Below, one piece after another: positions 23,070 through 34,827 of a DNA stretch of 64,000 nucleotides. Made by a program: the position numbers and the translations under genes. Origin of the DNA: Caenorhabditis remanei (lineage: Eukaryota; Nematoda; Chromadorea; Rhabditida; Rhabditidae); contig NC_071329.1 in the NCBI RefSeq assembly GCF_010183535.1, positions 8,370,001 through 8,434,000 of the forward strand, read 5' to 3'. Below the pieces are notes generated by a model that worked only from the letters and a program-made list of their open reading frames with translations, ran no database searches and was not told the DNA's origin. Each line of letters begins with the position of its first letter. Position 1 is the stretch's first letter.

Positions 23070-26000
23070 CTAATGATCAAATACTGAATCATAATCTACA
23101 ATTAATTTATAGCAAAAGTTGTTAAGATTGTTCAGCTGGGAAATCGGAACTTCTTGATCGGTCGGCCATGTTAGATTTGGACCGAAAACAACACTTAGAT
23201 TGTTCGCAGTCATTAGATTAACTTTGCTATTTTCTGCAACCCTTGTCAAGAATTTGATGACTGTTTTCAGAAGAATGTAGTTGTCGCGTGGTAAAAGCTT
23301 CACAAATTCTTTGACAGCAGCACTTTTTTCAGCTTTCGAGACTTCTGAAATTAGAAAACTTTGAGTTCGAACGAAGATGTGAAGTCTAACCTGATAAAGC
23401 AGCAAGTTTTGGATAGAGTTTATTGGTGGTTAGAGGCTCTCCAAGACTTCGAAGGAACGTCTTCAAAAGAACAGAAGCGTGAAGAGACGCTACATGTACA
23501 TTGTCTTTGTATTCTGGATCATTTTCAAAATCAATTTTCTCTCCTGAAATAATTATTGAAATTCAGTAGTTCCCAAGCTATTTCTACCTTTATTAATCCT
23601 GTCCTGTAATCTTTTGATGCTTCCAAGATTAGCACTTTTCCTGAAAACTCCCTCCATTGTCAGTGCGTGTGTTTCGAGGAATTCAATCAGTTGGTCAACA
23701 ATCGGAGGGATACTTCCACCACAATGAGACAGAATGCTGAAAAATGTTCGATATTGAATAATAACTTTTAGAAAGTGAGACGACTGGAAGACATACAGTT
23801 GCTTTCCACTTTGAATCACAAATAGTACTGTAGAAAATAACGTCTTCTCGTGACCTTTCACTTTTAGCCACGTCACATGCCGTCAAAATAAAAAAAGTAT
23901 CCTAGAACAGTTAAATGAAATCTATTTCCGATATTTTCCGAAAGAAAAATTGTAAACAGATGGAGGGACTCAAGAATCCGAACGGTATCGTGATATCAAC
24001 TAACTCGTCATCGAAATTTGAATTGCAGGCAGGTTTGATGACCGGCAAGATTTGTTGAGTCGTATTGAGAAGTATGAAAGAAAGGTGATACCTAGTTACG
24101 AAGGGAAAGTGCATGAGTTGACACACAAGCTTCGCAATAGACCAAGCATTTGTACATCGGTGTCTTGTATCGATGTCTCGAAACGAATTGGAGACTTTGA
24201 AAAAGATTCGAAAATGAATCCGGAGTTAGACAAAATAAGATCTGAACTGAAAAGAGCTGAGGAAGTTATTCGTGAGAAGGACAACGAGATTGAGGCCAAA
24301 AATAAGGAGCTTCGTGAAATGACAAACATGATTCAAAAAATGGCAGCCACTTTCAACACGGAGATGAGCAAGCAGGAGATCTTAATTAGAGAATTGAACG
24401 ATGAAGTTGTCGACCTACGTGGCCAAATTCGTGTAGCGATTCGTGTTCGTGATTATGAAAAAGATGGTTCAAATTTTGAGATAACGAGTGACAACGAAGT
24501 GAAGTTCCAACAGGTTCATTGTTCCCATCTTGCTTTTTAATCTCTCATCACTTTCCAGAATGGCCAAAGCAATGTATTTGAGTTTGAGAATGTTTTCAAA
24601 CCAACAACGAACCAGCCACAAGTTTTTAATGAAATTAAAGAACTGATCATGTGTGCTTTGCATGGAAAAAATGTGAGCTTGATTGCATTTGGACCGACAT
24701 CAAGTGGAAAGACGTATACTATGAGAGGAGATGAAGAGAACGAAGGAGTCATTCCACGTGCCATTAACTTCATGCTTGAACATTCGAGACATGATTTGGC
24801 CACGATTGGTTGGCAATACAGTTTTGTTGCTTCGTTTATTGAAGTTTACAATGATGAAGTATTCGATTTGTTAGATGAAAAGAAAAAGGTGATATCTAAA
24901 AACATAAATTCGACAAAACTAAACACTCTGGATTCTAGATTAAAATAACTGGAGAAGCTGTAACATCGAATAAGATCCCAATAAAGGGCATGAGAGATGT
25001 GAATCATCTTCTTCAGTTAGCTGATGCTCAAAGATCAGTTGCTTCCACAGCATGTAATCTCCATTCTTCTCGTTCTCATGCAATTTTCCAAATCTACATT
25101 GACGGAGTTAACAAGTCGGGAGAAACAATCAAATGTTCCTTGAAGTTGGTTGATTTAGCTGGATCAGAACGTGCTAAAGAGTCTGGAGCTCAGGGAGAAC
25201 AGTTCAAGGAGTTGACCAAAATCAATCAAAGTCTCAGCACTTTGAAGAAATGTATCAGAGCCCAAAAGAATAAGGATACACATGTTCCTTATCGTGACAG
25301 TAAGCTGACTATTCTACTCCGTGATTCTTTGGGTGCTGGATCATCGAAAACCATGTTCATCGCCCATGTCAATCCAAACGATGTTTGTGAAACCGATAGA
25401 ACTTTGAAGTTCACCTCAGATGTAATTTCAGTTATTCAAATTAGGAAATGTACTAGTTTTGACTATTTTCAGCTTCGTTCTACCCGCATTGGAAAGGCAA
25501 CTGTGCAGACTGGCCAATAATGATTTTCTCGAAAAACAAACGAAATTAATTTTCTCTCATTTTTCTGTCTTAGTTTCACGATAAACTTTAGTATTTTCAA
25601 CGATTTTTAATTATTTGTCAGTTAATGAAACTTACAACTCTAAAGGAACTCCAAATTGTTGAGTTGGTAGAGGTTGTGATGGCGGAGTGGCAGGTCGAGC
25701 TGCTTGATTTGAGAAGTTTTTGTCGTGATCTCGAATTGGACTCGGTAGATTTAGTCTAAAACAATCGATGAGCTACATTTTAGTGACTTGATTTTTTACC
25801 TAGACACAGAAAGTGCGTTCTCCAGTTCGTCGATACACATCACATAATGAAACTTGTTCTCAAATTTGCTCGATATGAAACCTTTGAACAATGAGAAGAT
25901 AATGCGGATGAATCGTGTCGGATGCACAACATATAACGCCTTCAGGTTCTTTTTGAACCTGCAACGAACCGGTTTGTGGTTTTTTTTTCGAATGTCGTTA

Positions 26001-26612
26001 GGTAGATTTCATCGAGTAGAATGGTGGTTGCGGATTGAAATTGAATTCAAAGCCCTACCTACGATCAAGTTGTTTGTAAGCCTGGAACAACCACCGAACG
26101 GGTGGTTTATTGTGGCTTCGAAGTCCGTAGTGGAAATAAACGATTGTGTAGTCTTGATCTACTATCTGAAATCAATTAATTTTGAAAAGAATGAGAAAAT
26201 AGTTGTTACCTTGTCAATAATTTGGGTGAGGTACTGAAGAAGTCGAGTATGATCGATTTCCTTACTTGATGGAAGACGGTAGGCGTATACGACTACGATC
26301 GGTCTTCCAACTCTGTCTCCATCCGCGATCACTTGAATTATTTCATGAATTGAGATATCATTGAAAATATCTTCAAATGGTTCTTCGATTCCGCCTAATT
26401 CAGTTTCGAATTCTTCTGTTTCCAAAAACGATCGAGAAGGCGTCATTCCAGTGACACTTACTAAAAATTTTAAAATTCAGAGCCTGATAGGGATGACGAC
26501 TATTACCACTAAGATCATCTGGAGTTAACAAATCATCATCAGCGTACCCATCAACTGGGTCTTCAAATTCTCCGAGATTTGGATGTGGCTCTGACGGATG
26601 TGTAGTGTCCAT
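23070..26612 (-). CDS. rga-1: RhoGAP with CRAL-TRIO-like domain (p50RhoGAP/ARHGAP1)
   Basis: Activates GTP hydrolysis by Rho-family GTPases. Eight exons keep one frame: 26612-26507, 26460-26210, 26165-26059, 25958-25800, 25755-25636, then 23736-23588, 23543-23391 and 23344-23070, 320 residues. After an acidic N-terminus comes a CRAL-TRIO-like domain ([43 protein letters not shown]), the proline linker [13 protein letters not shown], then the RhoGAP domain with the arginine finger in [24 protein letters not shown] and [12 protein letters not shown]. Each block matches human ARHGAP1. The fifth intron (25635-23737, 1.9 kb) contains the whole of klp-17 on the other strand. An open stretch at 23886-23700 is not used; joining 25636 to 23736 is in frame and restores the linker. 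Confidence 0.92.
23960..25520 (+). CDS. klp-17: C-terminal-motor kinesin (kinesin-14), nested in rga-1
   Basis: A minus-end-directed kinesin-14 acting on spindle microtubules. Exons 23960-23984, 24029-24513, 24559-24888, 24939-25421 and 25473-25520 give 456 residues. An N-terminal coiled coil (about 50-140, heptads with many Glu/Lys) precedes the neck and motor: [12 protein letters not shown]-loop [20 protein letters not shown] (switch I), LVDLAGSE (switch II), [18 protein letters not shown]. The first two positions of the P-loop differ from the usual AYGQTGSGKT (here [10 protein letters not shown]). The ATG directly follows GTAAACAG, a trans-splice acceptor, and the first exon is 25 nt. The short coiled coil and total length are small for kinesin-14. 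It sits entirely inside an intron of rga-1, opposite strand, as expected from the C. elegans gene order. Confidence 0.9.
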
Positions 26613-27549
26613 TGGCTAAAAAACAACATGAAGATTAGAGTGGCCCGTGTGAAAAAGAGAAAAGAAAAAGAGATTTAAGAATCGTGAGAATACATTTGCT
26701 CCCAAGAAGGGAAGATAAACGACTGTAACGCCTATAACAAACATATCAACGTCATTTCTCTGATAGCAAACGGTAAGCATAATAATGGAGAATCAATATG
26801 TTTGGAAACATGTGTCAGATGTATTGCGTAGTGAGGTGGGAAGTGAGTAGAGAGGTGAGGAACGAAGAGACGCAGGAGCATACTTGACCGGAAGAGAGTA
26901 CTGTTATGACGGAGAGACATTGAAGATCGAGGAAGAACAGTGCTGTATGTACCAAACGGCTTTTGTGTTGAAAGTGGAGAGAGAAAGAGGAAGGAAACAC
27001 TCAGTCTGGCCGATGGGCAGTGCCGGTTTTTTATGAGATCCGATCGAGGAAAGTGGAGGTTTTGGATAGAAAGAGAGAAGAGGGTGCGTAGATAATTGAT
27101 TGTCATCTGTATTTCTATTAGCGAGACGATGCCAGTCTTTTTGCTGCTAGAATGAACACTGCATTTCAAAGCCAGGTGCTGAAGATAGCAAACCAAAACG
27201 TCAGCTGTTTGAGTGCGAGAACGAACGAAATTGATACGGGGTCACGACAGCGCAAATATGGTGTCCGGCTCGCTGGCGGGCGCAGGCGCTACAAAAAATG
27301 TCATTTGAATGAGAAGACGAGAGAAGGGATTTTGTGTTTGTTCAGCATTCACATGACCAACGGCCAAAAAGGATTACCAGTTTTCATTAGTTGTGAAAAT
27401 GTTCATGAAAAAAAAAGAGAAAAATATGTGTGCTCGTAAATCTACAATGGCCGAAAAACCAAAAGAGTTCTAGGCCATTGTAGATTTACGAGCTGCAGGT
27501 AGATTTTCTTTTTTTCACATTCATTCCATGATTTTACTGAATTTTTACA
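26613..27549. promoter_or_regulatory. Divergent region between rga-1 and aars-1
   Basis: About 940 bp with promoters for both genes. It includes purine-rich runs (GAGAGAAAGAGGAAGG near 26980), a locally GC-rich stretch around 27250-27290, and a perfect hairpin (separate entry). No coding exon recognised. Confidence 0.4.
27432..27493. repeat. Perfect 21-bp inverted repeat (hairpin), 20-nt loop
   Basis: Arms 27432-27452 and 27473-27493 are exact reverse complements (the left arm begins GCTCGTAAATCTACA), with a 20-nt loop at 27453-27472. It could be a tiny remnant of a palindromic mobile repeat, a cruciform, or the stem of a structured RNA. Seen directly; its role is unknown. Confidence 0.85.
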
Positions 27550-30413
27550 ATGAGAGCAAGAAGTAATATAATAAAAAGCCATGTGCGACTATTAACAGAA
27601 AAACGTCAATACCATTCACATTTAGAGGCGAGTTGTCTATAAAAACAGTATGAATAATTTCACAAGGCAAACATTTTCAGCTTCGTAAAAGTTTCTTCGA
27701 GTTTTTCAAGTCAAAAAATCATGAAATTCTAAAATCAGCATCAGTGATCCCCGCGGAGAATGATAGTTCACTACTTTTCACAAATGCTGGAATGAATCAG
27801 GTGAGAATTGAAAAGAAATAAAATATTCATTGTTGTAAACCTTCAGTTCAAACCACTCATTCTTTCTTCAAGTGAACCAAAACGAGTAGCAAATATCCAG
27901 AAGTGTATCCGTGCTGGCGGAAAACACAACGATTTGGATGACGTTGGGAAAGACTTACATCATCAGACATTTTTTGAAATGATGGGAAATTGGTCGTTCA
28001 ATGATGCGTTTTCGAAAGTAAAACCTAATATCGATGAATCAAAAACTATTGTTTTCTTCAGCAAGAAGCATGCCAATTCGCGTGGGATTATCTGGTGAAG
28101 ACTCTCAGCATTGACTCCGATAGATTGTATGTTTCCTATTTCGGTGGTATCGAGAGGCTTGGGCTGCCAGAAGATCGAGAATGTCGAGAAATATGGAAGA
28201 GAATAGGAATTCCTTCTGACCGAATTCTTCCATTTGTGGCCGAGAACTTTTGGGAGATGGGATCAGCGGGACCCTGTGGACCATGTACTGAGATTCATTA
28301 TGATCGAATTGGAGGAAGAAACGCATCTAGTCTCGTGAACATTGATGATTCTGTTGTTGAAATTTGGAATATTGTATTTATGAGCAACATCCGAGATTCA
28401 TCCGGACATATTCACAATTTGGGAAAGAATCATATCGATACAGGAATGGGATTTGAACGCCTTCTATCAGTTGTCCAAAACAGAAACTCCAATTTCGATA
28501 CTGATGCTTTCACTCCGATTCTTGATAAAATTACATCGTTAACGAAGAATAAACTGAAATACAATGGTACACTATCATCACGAGAGGACGCAGTTTTCCG
28601 TTTAGTTGCGGATCATGTGCGTGCTGCGACTGTAGCCATCAGTGATGGTGCTATTCCAGATGGAACTGGCAGTGGATTCATAGTACGGAAAATGATGAGA
28701 CGCTCATTTCTTCAAGGAAACTCAAAACTTGGAATAGAGAGATTTGGATTGAGCGATCTCGTTCCAGTCGTCATCTCCACAATGGTACCATTTCTTGTTC
28801 GAATAACGTCAGACGTTCAAATTTTCAGAAAGAAGTCTATCCAGAAATTGAAAAATCATCAAACGAAATTATCAAGACATTCAAAGATGAAGAAACTCAA
28901 TTTTGGAAAACTGTCGATAAGGCAAAGAAAATGTTTGATGGTGTTGCCAATGAAAATAAATCACCCGTGATATCTGGAAGAAAGGCATTCAATCTGTTTG
29001 AAACACATGGATTACCGTTATCGGTTACTGTAGAAATGGCAAGAAATATTGGAAAAGAAGTCGATGAAAAAGAGTTCGAGAGATGTCAACTGGAAGCACA
29101 GAAACTATCTCAAAAAGCTTCTCAGCTCAAATTGCCGGTTTCTGCTAGTGATTTTCCGACACATACGGATAATGATAAATACTCATACACCTACAAAAAT
29201 GGTAGATACGGTAATTCAATAAGTTTCACTTTAACAAATTTTAACTATCTCTTTTTAGAGTTTCCAAAAGTACAAACTCGAATTCTTGAAGTATACAAAA
29301 ATCAGGAAAAAGCGAATTGTTTGAATGAAAATGAGAAGGGTTTCGTTGTGCTGGAAAACTGTCAGTTCTATGGAGAGCAGGGTGGACAGACCAGTGATAC
29401 TGGAAAGCTTCTTATTGATAAAGTGAGTGAACAAATTCAGGAAAAAAATCAGATGTACTTTTAGAAAGAAATATTCGAAGTCGAAAGCGCCAAGAAATTG
29501 GAGAATGGAGCGGTCACCGTACTCTTTGGTCGTGCGCTTCAACCGATTCAAAGAGATTTACGAGTGGAGCAGCAGCTGGATGAGAAAAAAAGAGAAGGAG
29601 TGATGAAGGCTCATTCGGCAACCCATTTGCTCAATTGGGCATTGCAAAAGAGTGGGCTTGGATGCGGCCAGAAGGGTTCATCTGTTGGTGAGTCGTAAAT
29701 TCAAGAATCGTAAAATATTTTTATTTCTTGCCAGACTGCAATCGACTACGCTTCGATTATTCCACAAAAGATGATGTACTGGAGAAAGAACAAAGATCGG
29801 AAGTTCTGAAACAGTGCGAAGAGAGAATGAACGAATTCATTCGACACGGAGGAGAAACAATTATTTTAGAAACAACGATAGAAGAAGCGAAGAAGATCGA
29901 AAATCTACAATCTGATGTTAAAGAAGACCGAATCGGAAATTCTACAGTACGCGTAGTGTCACTCGGAATCGGTAGAGATGTGCCAGTAGAATGTTGTTCT
30001 GGAACGTAAGATTACACATATTTTTTCAATTTTCCATTAATTTTCCAGACATGTACATGATGTCAAAGTGATTGAAGATATTGCCATTATGTCTGATAAA
30101 TCAATGGGTCAACGGCTTCGGAGAATCATTGCAGTGACTGGCGAAGAAGCTCAAAAATGTAGAGAATATGCTGAAACTTCATATAAAGATTTGAAATCAA
30201 AAGAACCAAAAGAACGAAGTAAAATTGCTAAGGTTTGTTTTCTTCTAGTTTCAGTAGTTACTGCAAACAAACAAATAATGTAGTTATTGTTTGTTATCGT
30301 TGTTCGGTGTTTCAAATCTTTATAAACTTTCTGTTTTCTAGAAAATCGACTGGAAACGCGTCCCGCTTGTTGATCAGTCACGGATTTCTGCACTCTTGAA
30401 ACAGAAAAGATAA
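27550..30413 (+). CDS. aars-1: Mitochondrial alanyl-tRNA synthetase
   Basis: Charges mitochondrial tRNA-Ala. Well-supported exons: 27681-27800, 27847-28017, 28062-28784, 28829-29210, 29259-29422, 29465-29687, 29735-30005, 30049-30232 and 30342-30413, 770 codons together. Motif blocks: [61 protein letters not shown]. The editing domain has [11 protein letters not shown] and CCSGTHVHD zinc/hydrolytic residues. The protein ends soon after editing, at LLKQKR, so the C-terminal C-Ala domain of other alanyl synthetases is missing. The 5' end is not resolved: the Met at 27550 begins an Arg-rich presequence-like stretch ending [10 protein letters not shown], but I found no clean phase-0 donor linking it to 27681. 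C. elegans has the mitochondrial enzyme gene at this location. Confidence 0.88.
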
Positions 30414-30972
30414 AAAATATAGTTTTTCTTTGCTAGGATAGTTTCTTGTTATAACTGGATTGTTTTTTTTTCTTGTTACTTTTATTCATAAATTAGTTTC
30501 TTCAATGTTCTTCTTCTATTCTTTCAGTTCAACCCCTTCTTCAAAATACGGTTTCTTTTTTTTCAGAGAAATTGTAATCATTTAACCCTCTTATAACAAA
30601 CAGAATTCGAGAGCAGAAACCACGACATACGAAATATGTAGTTTTCCTCTTCTTTCTCTTTTAATGATGACCACATAAATGCTCAATTTCAGTACTTCCA
30701 GTTCCAGACTGGTAAACGACTCGATAAAAAGAAAGAAAGCGGTACTGTTTGAAGTGAAAAAGAAGACGCAGACATATTCAGAGAGTTCCTTAACACCAAT
30801 TATAACTGATTTCCTGTTATCAGTTATTTCACGATTTCAATACATTTCTCTTTTTCTATCATTCAAAACGAATAATAATTCGTGTGTCTGTCTCCATTTA
30901 AAATGTAAATCTTTGGCTGAAACTATAAAAACCCGAATCGAAACGAACTAAAACACGACTTCCTTTCAGAAT
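30414..30972. other. Intergenic before carboxylesterase gene
   Basis: 559 bp; aars-1 3' UTR on the left, esterase promoter on the right with a GATA site (separate entry) and a CTTTCAG acceptor at 30964-30970 just before the start codon. Nothing else recognised. Confidence 0.4.
30827..30834 (-). promoter_or_regulatory. Extended GATA site (ACTGATAA on minus strand)
   Basis: TTATCAGT lies about 140 bp before the esterase start. ACTGATAA is the preferred site of the intestinal GATA factor ELT-2 in C. elegans, and gut esterases are classic targets. Binding is inferred. Confidence 0.5.
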
Positions 30973-33021
30973 ATGAACTTGGTAAAAACCAGTTTCCTTC
31001 TTCTTTTTTTGACATTGAACTGTGTATTTTGTGACACGGATTCTCCAACTACAGACGATCCAACTGATGGCGTGGTGATTCCAACTAAATTAGGATATCT
31101 TCGAGGAGTTCGAGTTTCGACGAAGACAGGATTTCTCGTTGATTATTTCAAAGGAGTTCCGTTTGCAGAGAAGCCAGAGAGGCTGAAAGTGAGTAAATGC
31201 AGAAATGGATAGTTTATTCAAATATATCCTCTCAGAAATCAAGACTAGTTAAACGTTGGCCTGATATATATAGAGCTCAGAAATATCCGAAGAAGTGTAT
31301 TCCAGCGACTCGACCACTGAATGATTCGGAGTACAGTGAGGACTGTTTATACTTGAATGTTCTGAAACCAAGTGGACTTAATGTGAGTTACATTATTGTC
31401 CTCACTCAAGATTGAAGGGCTTATTCAGACCCATCTGCTTCCCGTAGTAGTTTTCATTCATGGAGGAGGATTTCAAGAGGGCGATGGAAATGATGCGAGT
31501 TGTGAAGCATTTGCTGAGAACTTTGTTAGCAAAGGGATGGTAGTCATCACCATTCAGTACCGTCTCGCCATGCTTGGATTCCTTTCTCTTGGATGTACTG
31601 ACCCTCTCATTCCTTGCAATCTAGGTCTTTGGGATATGGTCACTGCATTCCAATATATAAATAAAACCATCTCTGATTTCGATGGAAATGTGAATGATAT
31701 CACATTGATGGGTCACAGTGCAGGTTCAATGGCTGTCAGTTTACATTCATTATCACCAATTTCATCAATTTACTTCAAAAAATATATTCAATTAAGTGCG
31801 TCAAGTTGGAGTTTGACACGATATAAACAACAGAATATCGATGTAACAAAACGAATTCTTCACGATTTGAACTGCAACATTTCGAGTTCAAAACAAATTC
31901 TGGATTGCGTAAATTACTCTTCACTAGATTCCATGTACTCTGCTCAGGTGACTGAAATGAAATAACTGTCCAACTGTTCGGTTGCTTTTTTTTCAGATCG
32001 ATACAAATTTGTGGCCAGAATTCGGGGATGATCTGATTCCAGATATCCCTGATAATCTTGTGAATACCACACAGAATCAAAAAGTTTTGATGGGAGTTAT
32101 GACATTGGAATCATTATATTTCAGTTAGTTCAATTGAAAAATACAGCTATCCACAGTATGCTATTCCAGCCTATCTGAAGTCTAATCCTGAAATGTTTCC
32201 GAATATCAAGAGGAGTACTGTAGAAGAATATATAAATTCATCAGTTGCCATTCAATACGGAGTGAATTCAGATGCAGCATATGATAACTTGACTGAATAT
32301 TATCTATCTGGAAATGTGTCTGAAAGTGATTATTCGTATTTCATGTGGCAACGTTCAAAGGTAAGAACTCATTAATTAAAGATTCTAAATTTGAATCTGA
32401 TTTCAGATTGACTCGAATATGGTATTCGATATGCCAATTCTTCGAGAAGCTCATGCGAGATCTCTAGTATCCCCAAATCTATATCTTTACCATTTCTCAT
32501 ATTTCAATCCCGCCGAATTCGATAAAGACTTCCCGGTTCAGGCCACTTATCACTGCCATGAATTCCCGTATATTTGGGGAGTTTACAAGGATAAAATCTT
32601 CGAATTTAATGATGATGATAGAAAAGTTTCCGCTTTCCTCATAACTTCTTTGACTAATTTCATTATGACTGGGTGAGATTTCATTCTGCCGTGAAACGAA
32701 AACAAATTATTCATTTTCAGGGATCCTTCGAGTTCTGATTTCAAATGGCCTCGATATGATTCGGATGTTACTCATACTGTTATTCAACCCATCCCATCCA
32801 CTGACAAAAGTGAACTTGTTCTTGCTTCCGCTTAAAATGATTATCGTTTAGATCTCTTCCAATCTGACTATAACTTCTGGAACTCGATGGAGCAACGTTT
32901 CCAATTCGATCTCATAACTGGCCTCACAGTAGAAACTCGATACGAAACCACGACTCGTGTTTCCTCGTCAATCTCCACTTTACTGATCGTACTTCCTACT
33001 ATCATAATTGCACTAGCATAA
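30973..33021 (+). pseudogene. Carboxylesterase type B with frameshift and early stop
   Basis: A secreted or GPI-anchored alpha/beta-hydrolase that would cleave carboxyl esters. Exons: 30973-31188, 31236-31382, 31429-31947, 31997-32360, 32407-32672, 32721-33021. Signal peptide (NLVKTSFLLLFLTLNCVFC), then GVPFAEKPERL, EDCLYLNVL, VVVFIHGGGFQEGDG (oxyanion hole), GHSAG (catalytic Ser), Glu in GVMTLESLYF, and His in CHEFPYIWG, so the triad is complete. Two defects: near 32126 an extra T throws the frame, with a TAG right after, and TAA at 32833 cuts off the last ~60 codons, which end in a hydrophobic GPI-signal-like tail at 33021. All splice sites look intact, so loss is recent, or these are sequencing errors. 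If the TAA is real but the frameshift is not, a secreted form without anchor would result. Confidence 0.72.
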
Positions 33022-33201
33022 TTTTCACGAACTTTATCGGTGAGATCCGGATAATAAACATTTGTTATTAAATTTTAAAAAGTAGCTCTGTGAACTACGG
33101 TTTTGGGTAGATGGGAAAAAGACAGAGAGACGAAACGTAAACAAGAATAATAATTAAATAATCGGATTATTGGATCTTCTTTGGAGTAAAATTAGTTCGC
33201 T

Positions 33202-34827
33202 TTAGTTGTCACCATCACCGTTCTCCATTGGCGATGCGCTACGCGAACGTCTTGGAGAACGCTTCTCAGAAGGAGAGCGAGAACGACGTGGTGGTGATTC
33301 TGACCGTTCCGCCTTTCTTGGGGATCTTGATGTAGAACGAGACTTTCTGTAAAATACGAATTTGATAAGGTTTCGTTTGGGGAGAAAATAGTTTCTTACC
33401 TGCCATCAGCGCTACGAGAACGACTTCTGCTGCGCGACTTAGACTTCGATTCGCGCTTAGCACGCTTCACTGGAGAGCGGCTACGGCTCTTCGAGCGACT
33501 GGAGCTGCGCGAGCGAGAACGACGACGATCACGACTGCGAGAACGGCTGCGTGAGCGACTGCGAGAGCGGGAACGTCCACTTCCAGCCTGCGAATCATCG
33601 ATCATCTTGATCTTGCGACCGTTCAGATCCATTCCATCGCATTTCTCGATACATCTCTTGAGATCAGTAGGCGATGCGAAGCAGAGAAGACTGAAAAATG
33701 AGGATTATCAGGAGCATTCAAGCAGAAATAGCTCACGCTTCGTTTGGTCGTTTATGAGCCTCGGCATAGGTCGGCTCGACTCCTTGACGGCGAACTTGAT
33801 CTTTGAGATCCTGGAAACGGGAATTTACTTGAATATTACAGATTCATGATGGATATTCATTGTGCGAAGAATTTGCAGAAGATGTGCCAGATGAGCGCAC
33901 AATCTGGATTACCATATGGAATCCATCCACATTTGCGAAATGAAAACCTCCGAATCAGTCTAACCACGCGAACACCAAAAACCCGAAATCACATCCCAGC
34001 GAGCAGGGCCAAAAAAACAGTGGAGCCAAGAACATCAAGACACTACGCGGAGGAAGGAGACCGATAAACAGTTTGCGCCTTTGTACTGCGCTCCGACCAT
34101 CATCAGACAGGCTCGGGATCAAATGTTACCAAGTCACAAGCATCATCATCATCAACACCAAGATCCTCCAGTTATCATACAATGTTCTTCTGCTTAAATA
34201 TAAAACATTAGGAAAGATAAGTTTCCTCCCAATGGTAATTTGAGATGACGAACGTTTAAACTTGATTCTGCTTCCATTACATGTTCAAAACCATTTTCAT
34301 GGTACTAACCTGCCACGAAATACGTGAAGAGAGATTTTCGACAAGAACACGATGACGAGTGCTGTATGGACGTCCGTAACGACTGAAATCAAGTTAGGAT
34401 GAGATTTCCATGTTTTTAGTGATTCACATTACCTTTCTCTTTTTGGTGGGCCACCACGGTCGAAACGATCGAAGCGATCTCGTCCTCCGCCGCCTCCGTA
34501 AGAGCTAACACGACCTCCACCGCGTCCGCCACGATCACTGAATCCTCCTCCACCACGTGGCTTCGAGTAGTCCAAAATGACACGTTCTCCACCGAGTTCC
34601 TTACCGTTCAAATCGTGAACTGCATCTTCGGCATCACGTTTATCATCAAACTCCTAAAGGAACATATTTATATAATGAAAAAATTATTGCCACTATAAAC
34701 TCACAACAAATCCGAATCCATTTTTGAGTAGAACATCCCGGATTTGTCCATATCCACGGAAGAAATGCTCGATGTCTTTCTCCGAGACACGAGAGGTCAA
34801 GCGACCTATGTATATGCGAGCCGCCAT
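33202..34827 (-). CDS. rsp-1: SR splicing factor RSP-1 (SRSF4/5/6-like)
   Basis: A nuclear SR protein that binds exonic enhancers and recruits the spliceosome. Exons 34827-34705, 34653-34433, 34382-34310, 33810-33737, 33690-33400 and 33346-33202 give 308 residues. RRM1 has RIYIGRL (RNP2) and NGFGFVEF (RNP1). A Gly/Arg hinge (GGGGFSDRGGRGGG) leads to the pseudo-RRM with SWQDLKDQVRRQG, and then a long RS domain of alternating Arg-Ser. The sequence ends PMENGDGDN. The intron between exons 3 and 4 is 499 nt, far longer than the rest; in SR genes such introns often hold an alternative poison exon, but I cannot show one here. It is transcribed divergently from rsp-2, and the two are paralogues. Confidence 0.94.

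Noticed and set aside
23695..23886. Open minus-strand stretch before the RhoGAP domain as an rga-1 exon
   Set aside because: It lacks similarity to ARHGAP1, and joining 25636 directly to 23736 is in frame and restores the conserved linker.
34141..34180. ATC-rich run in the rsp-1 intron as a repeat feature or poison exon
   Set aside because: Only a few units long, and no acceptor/donor pair could be shown for an alternative exon.
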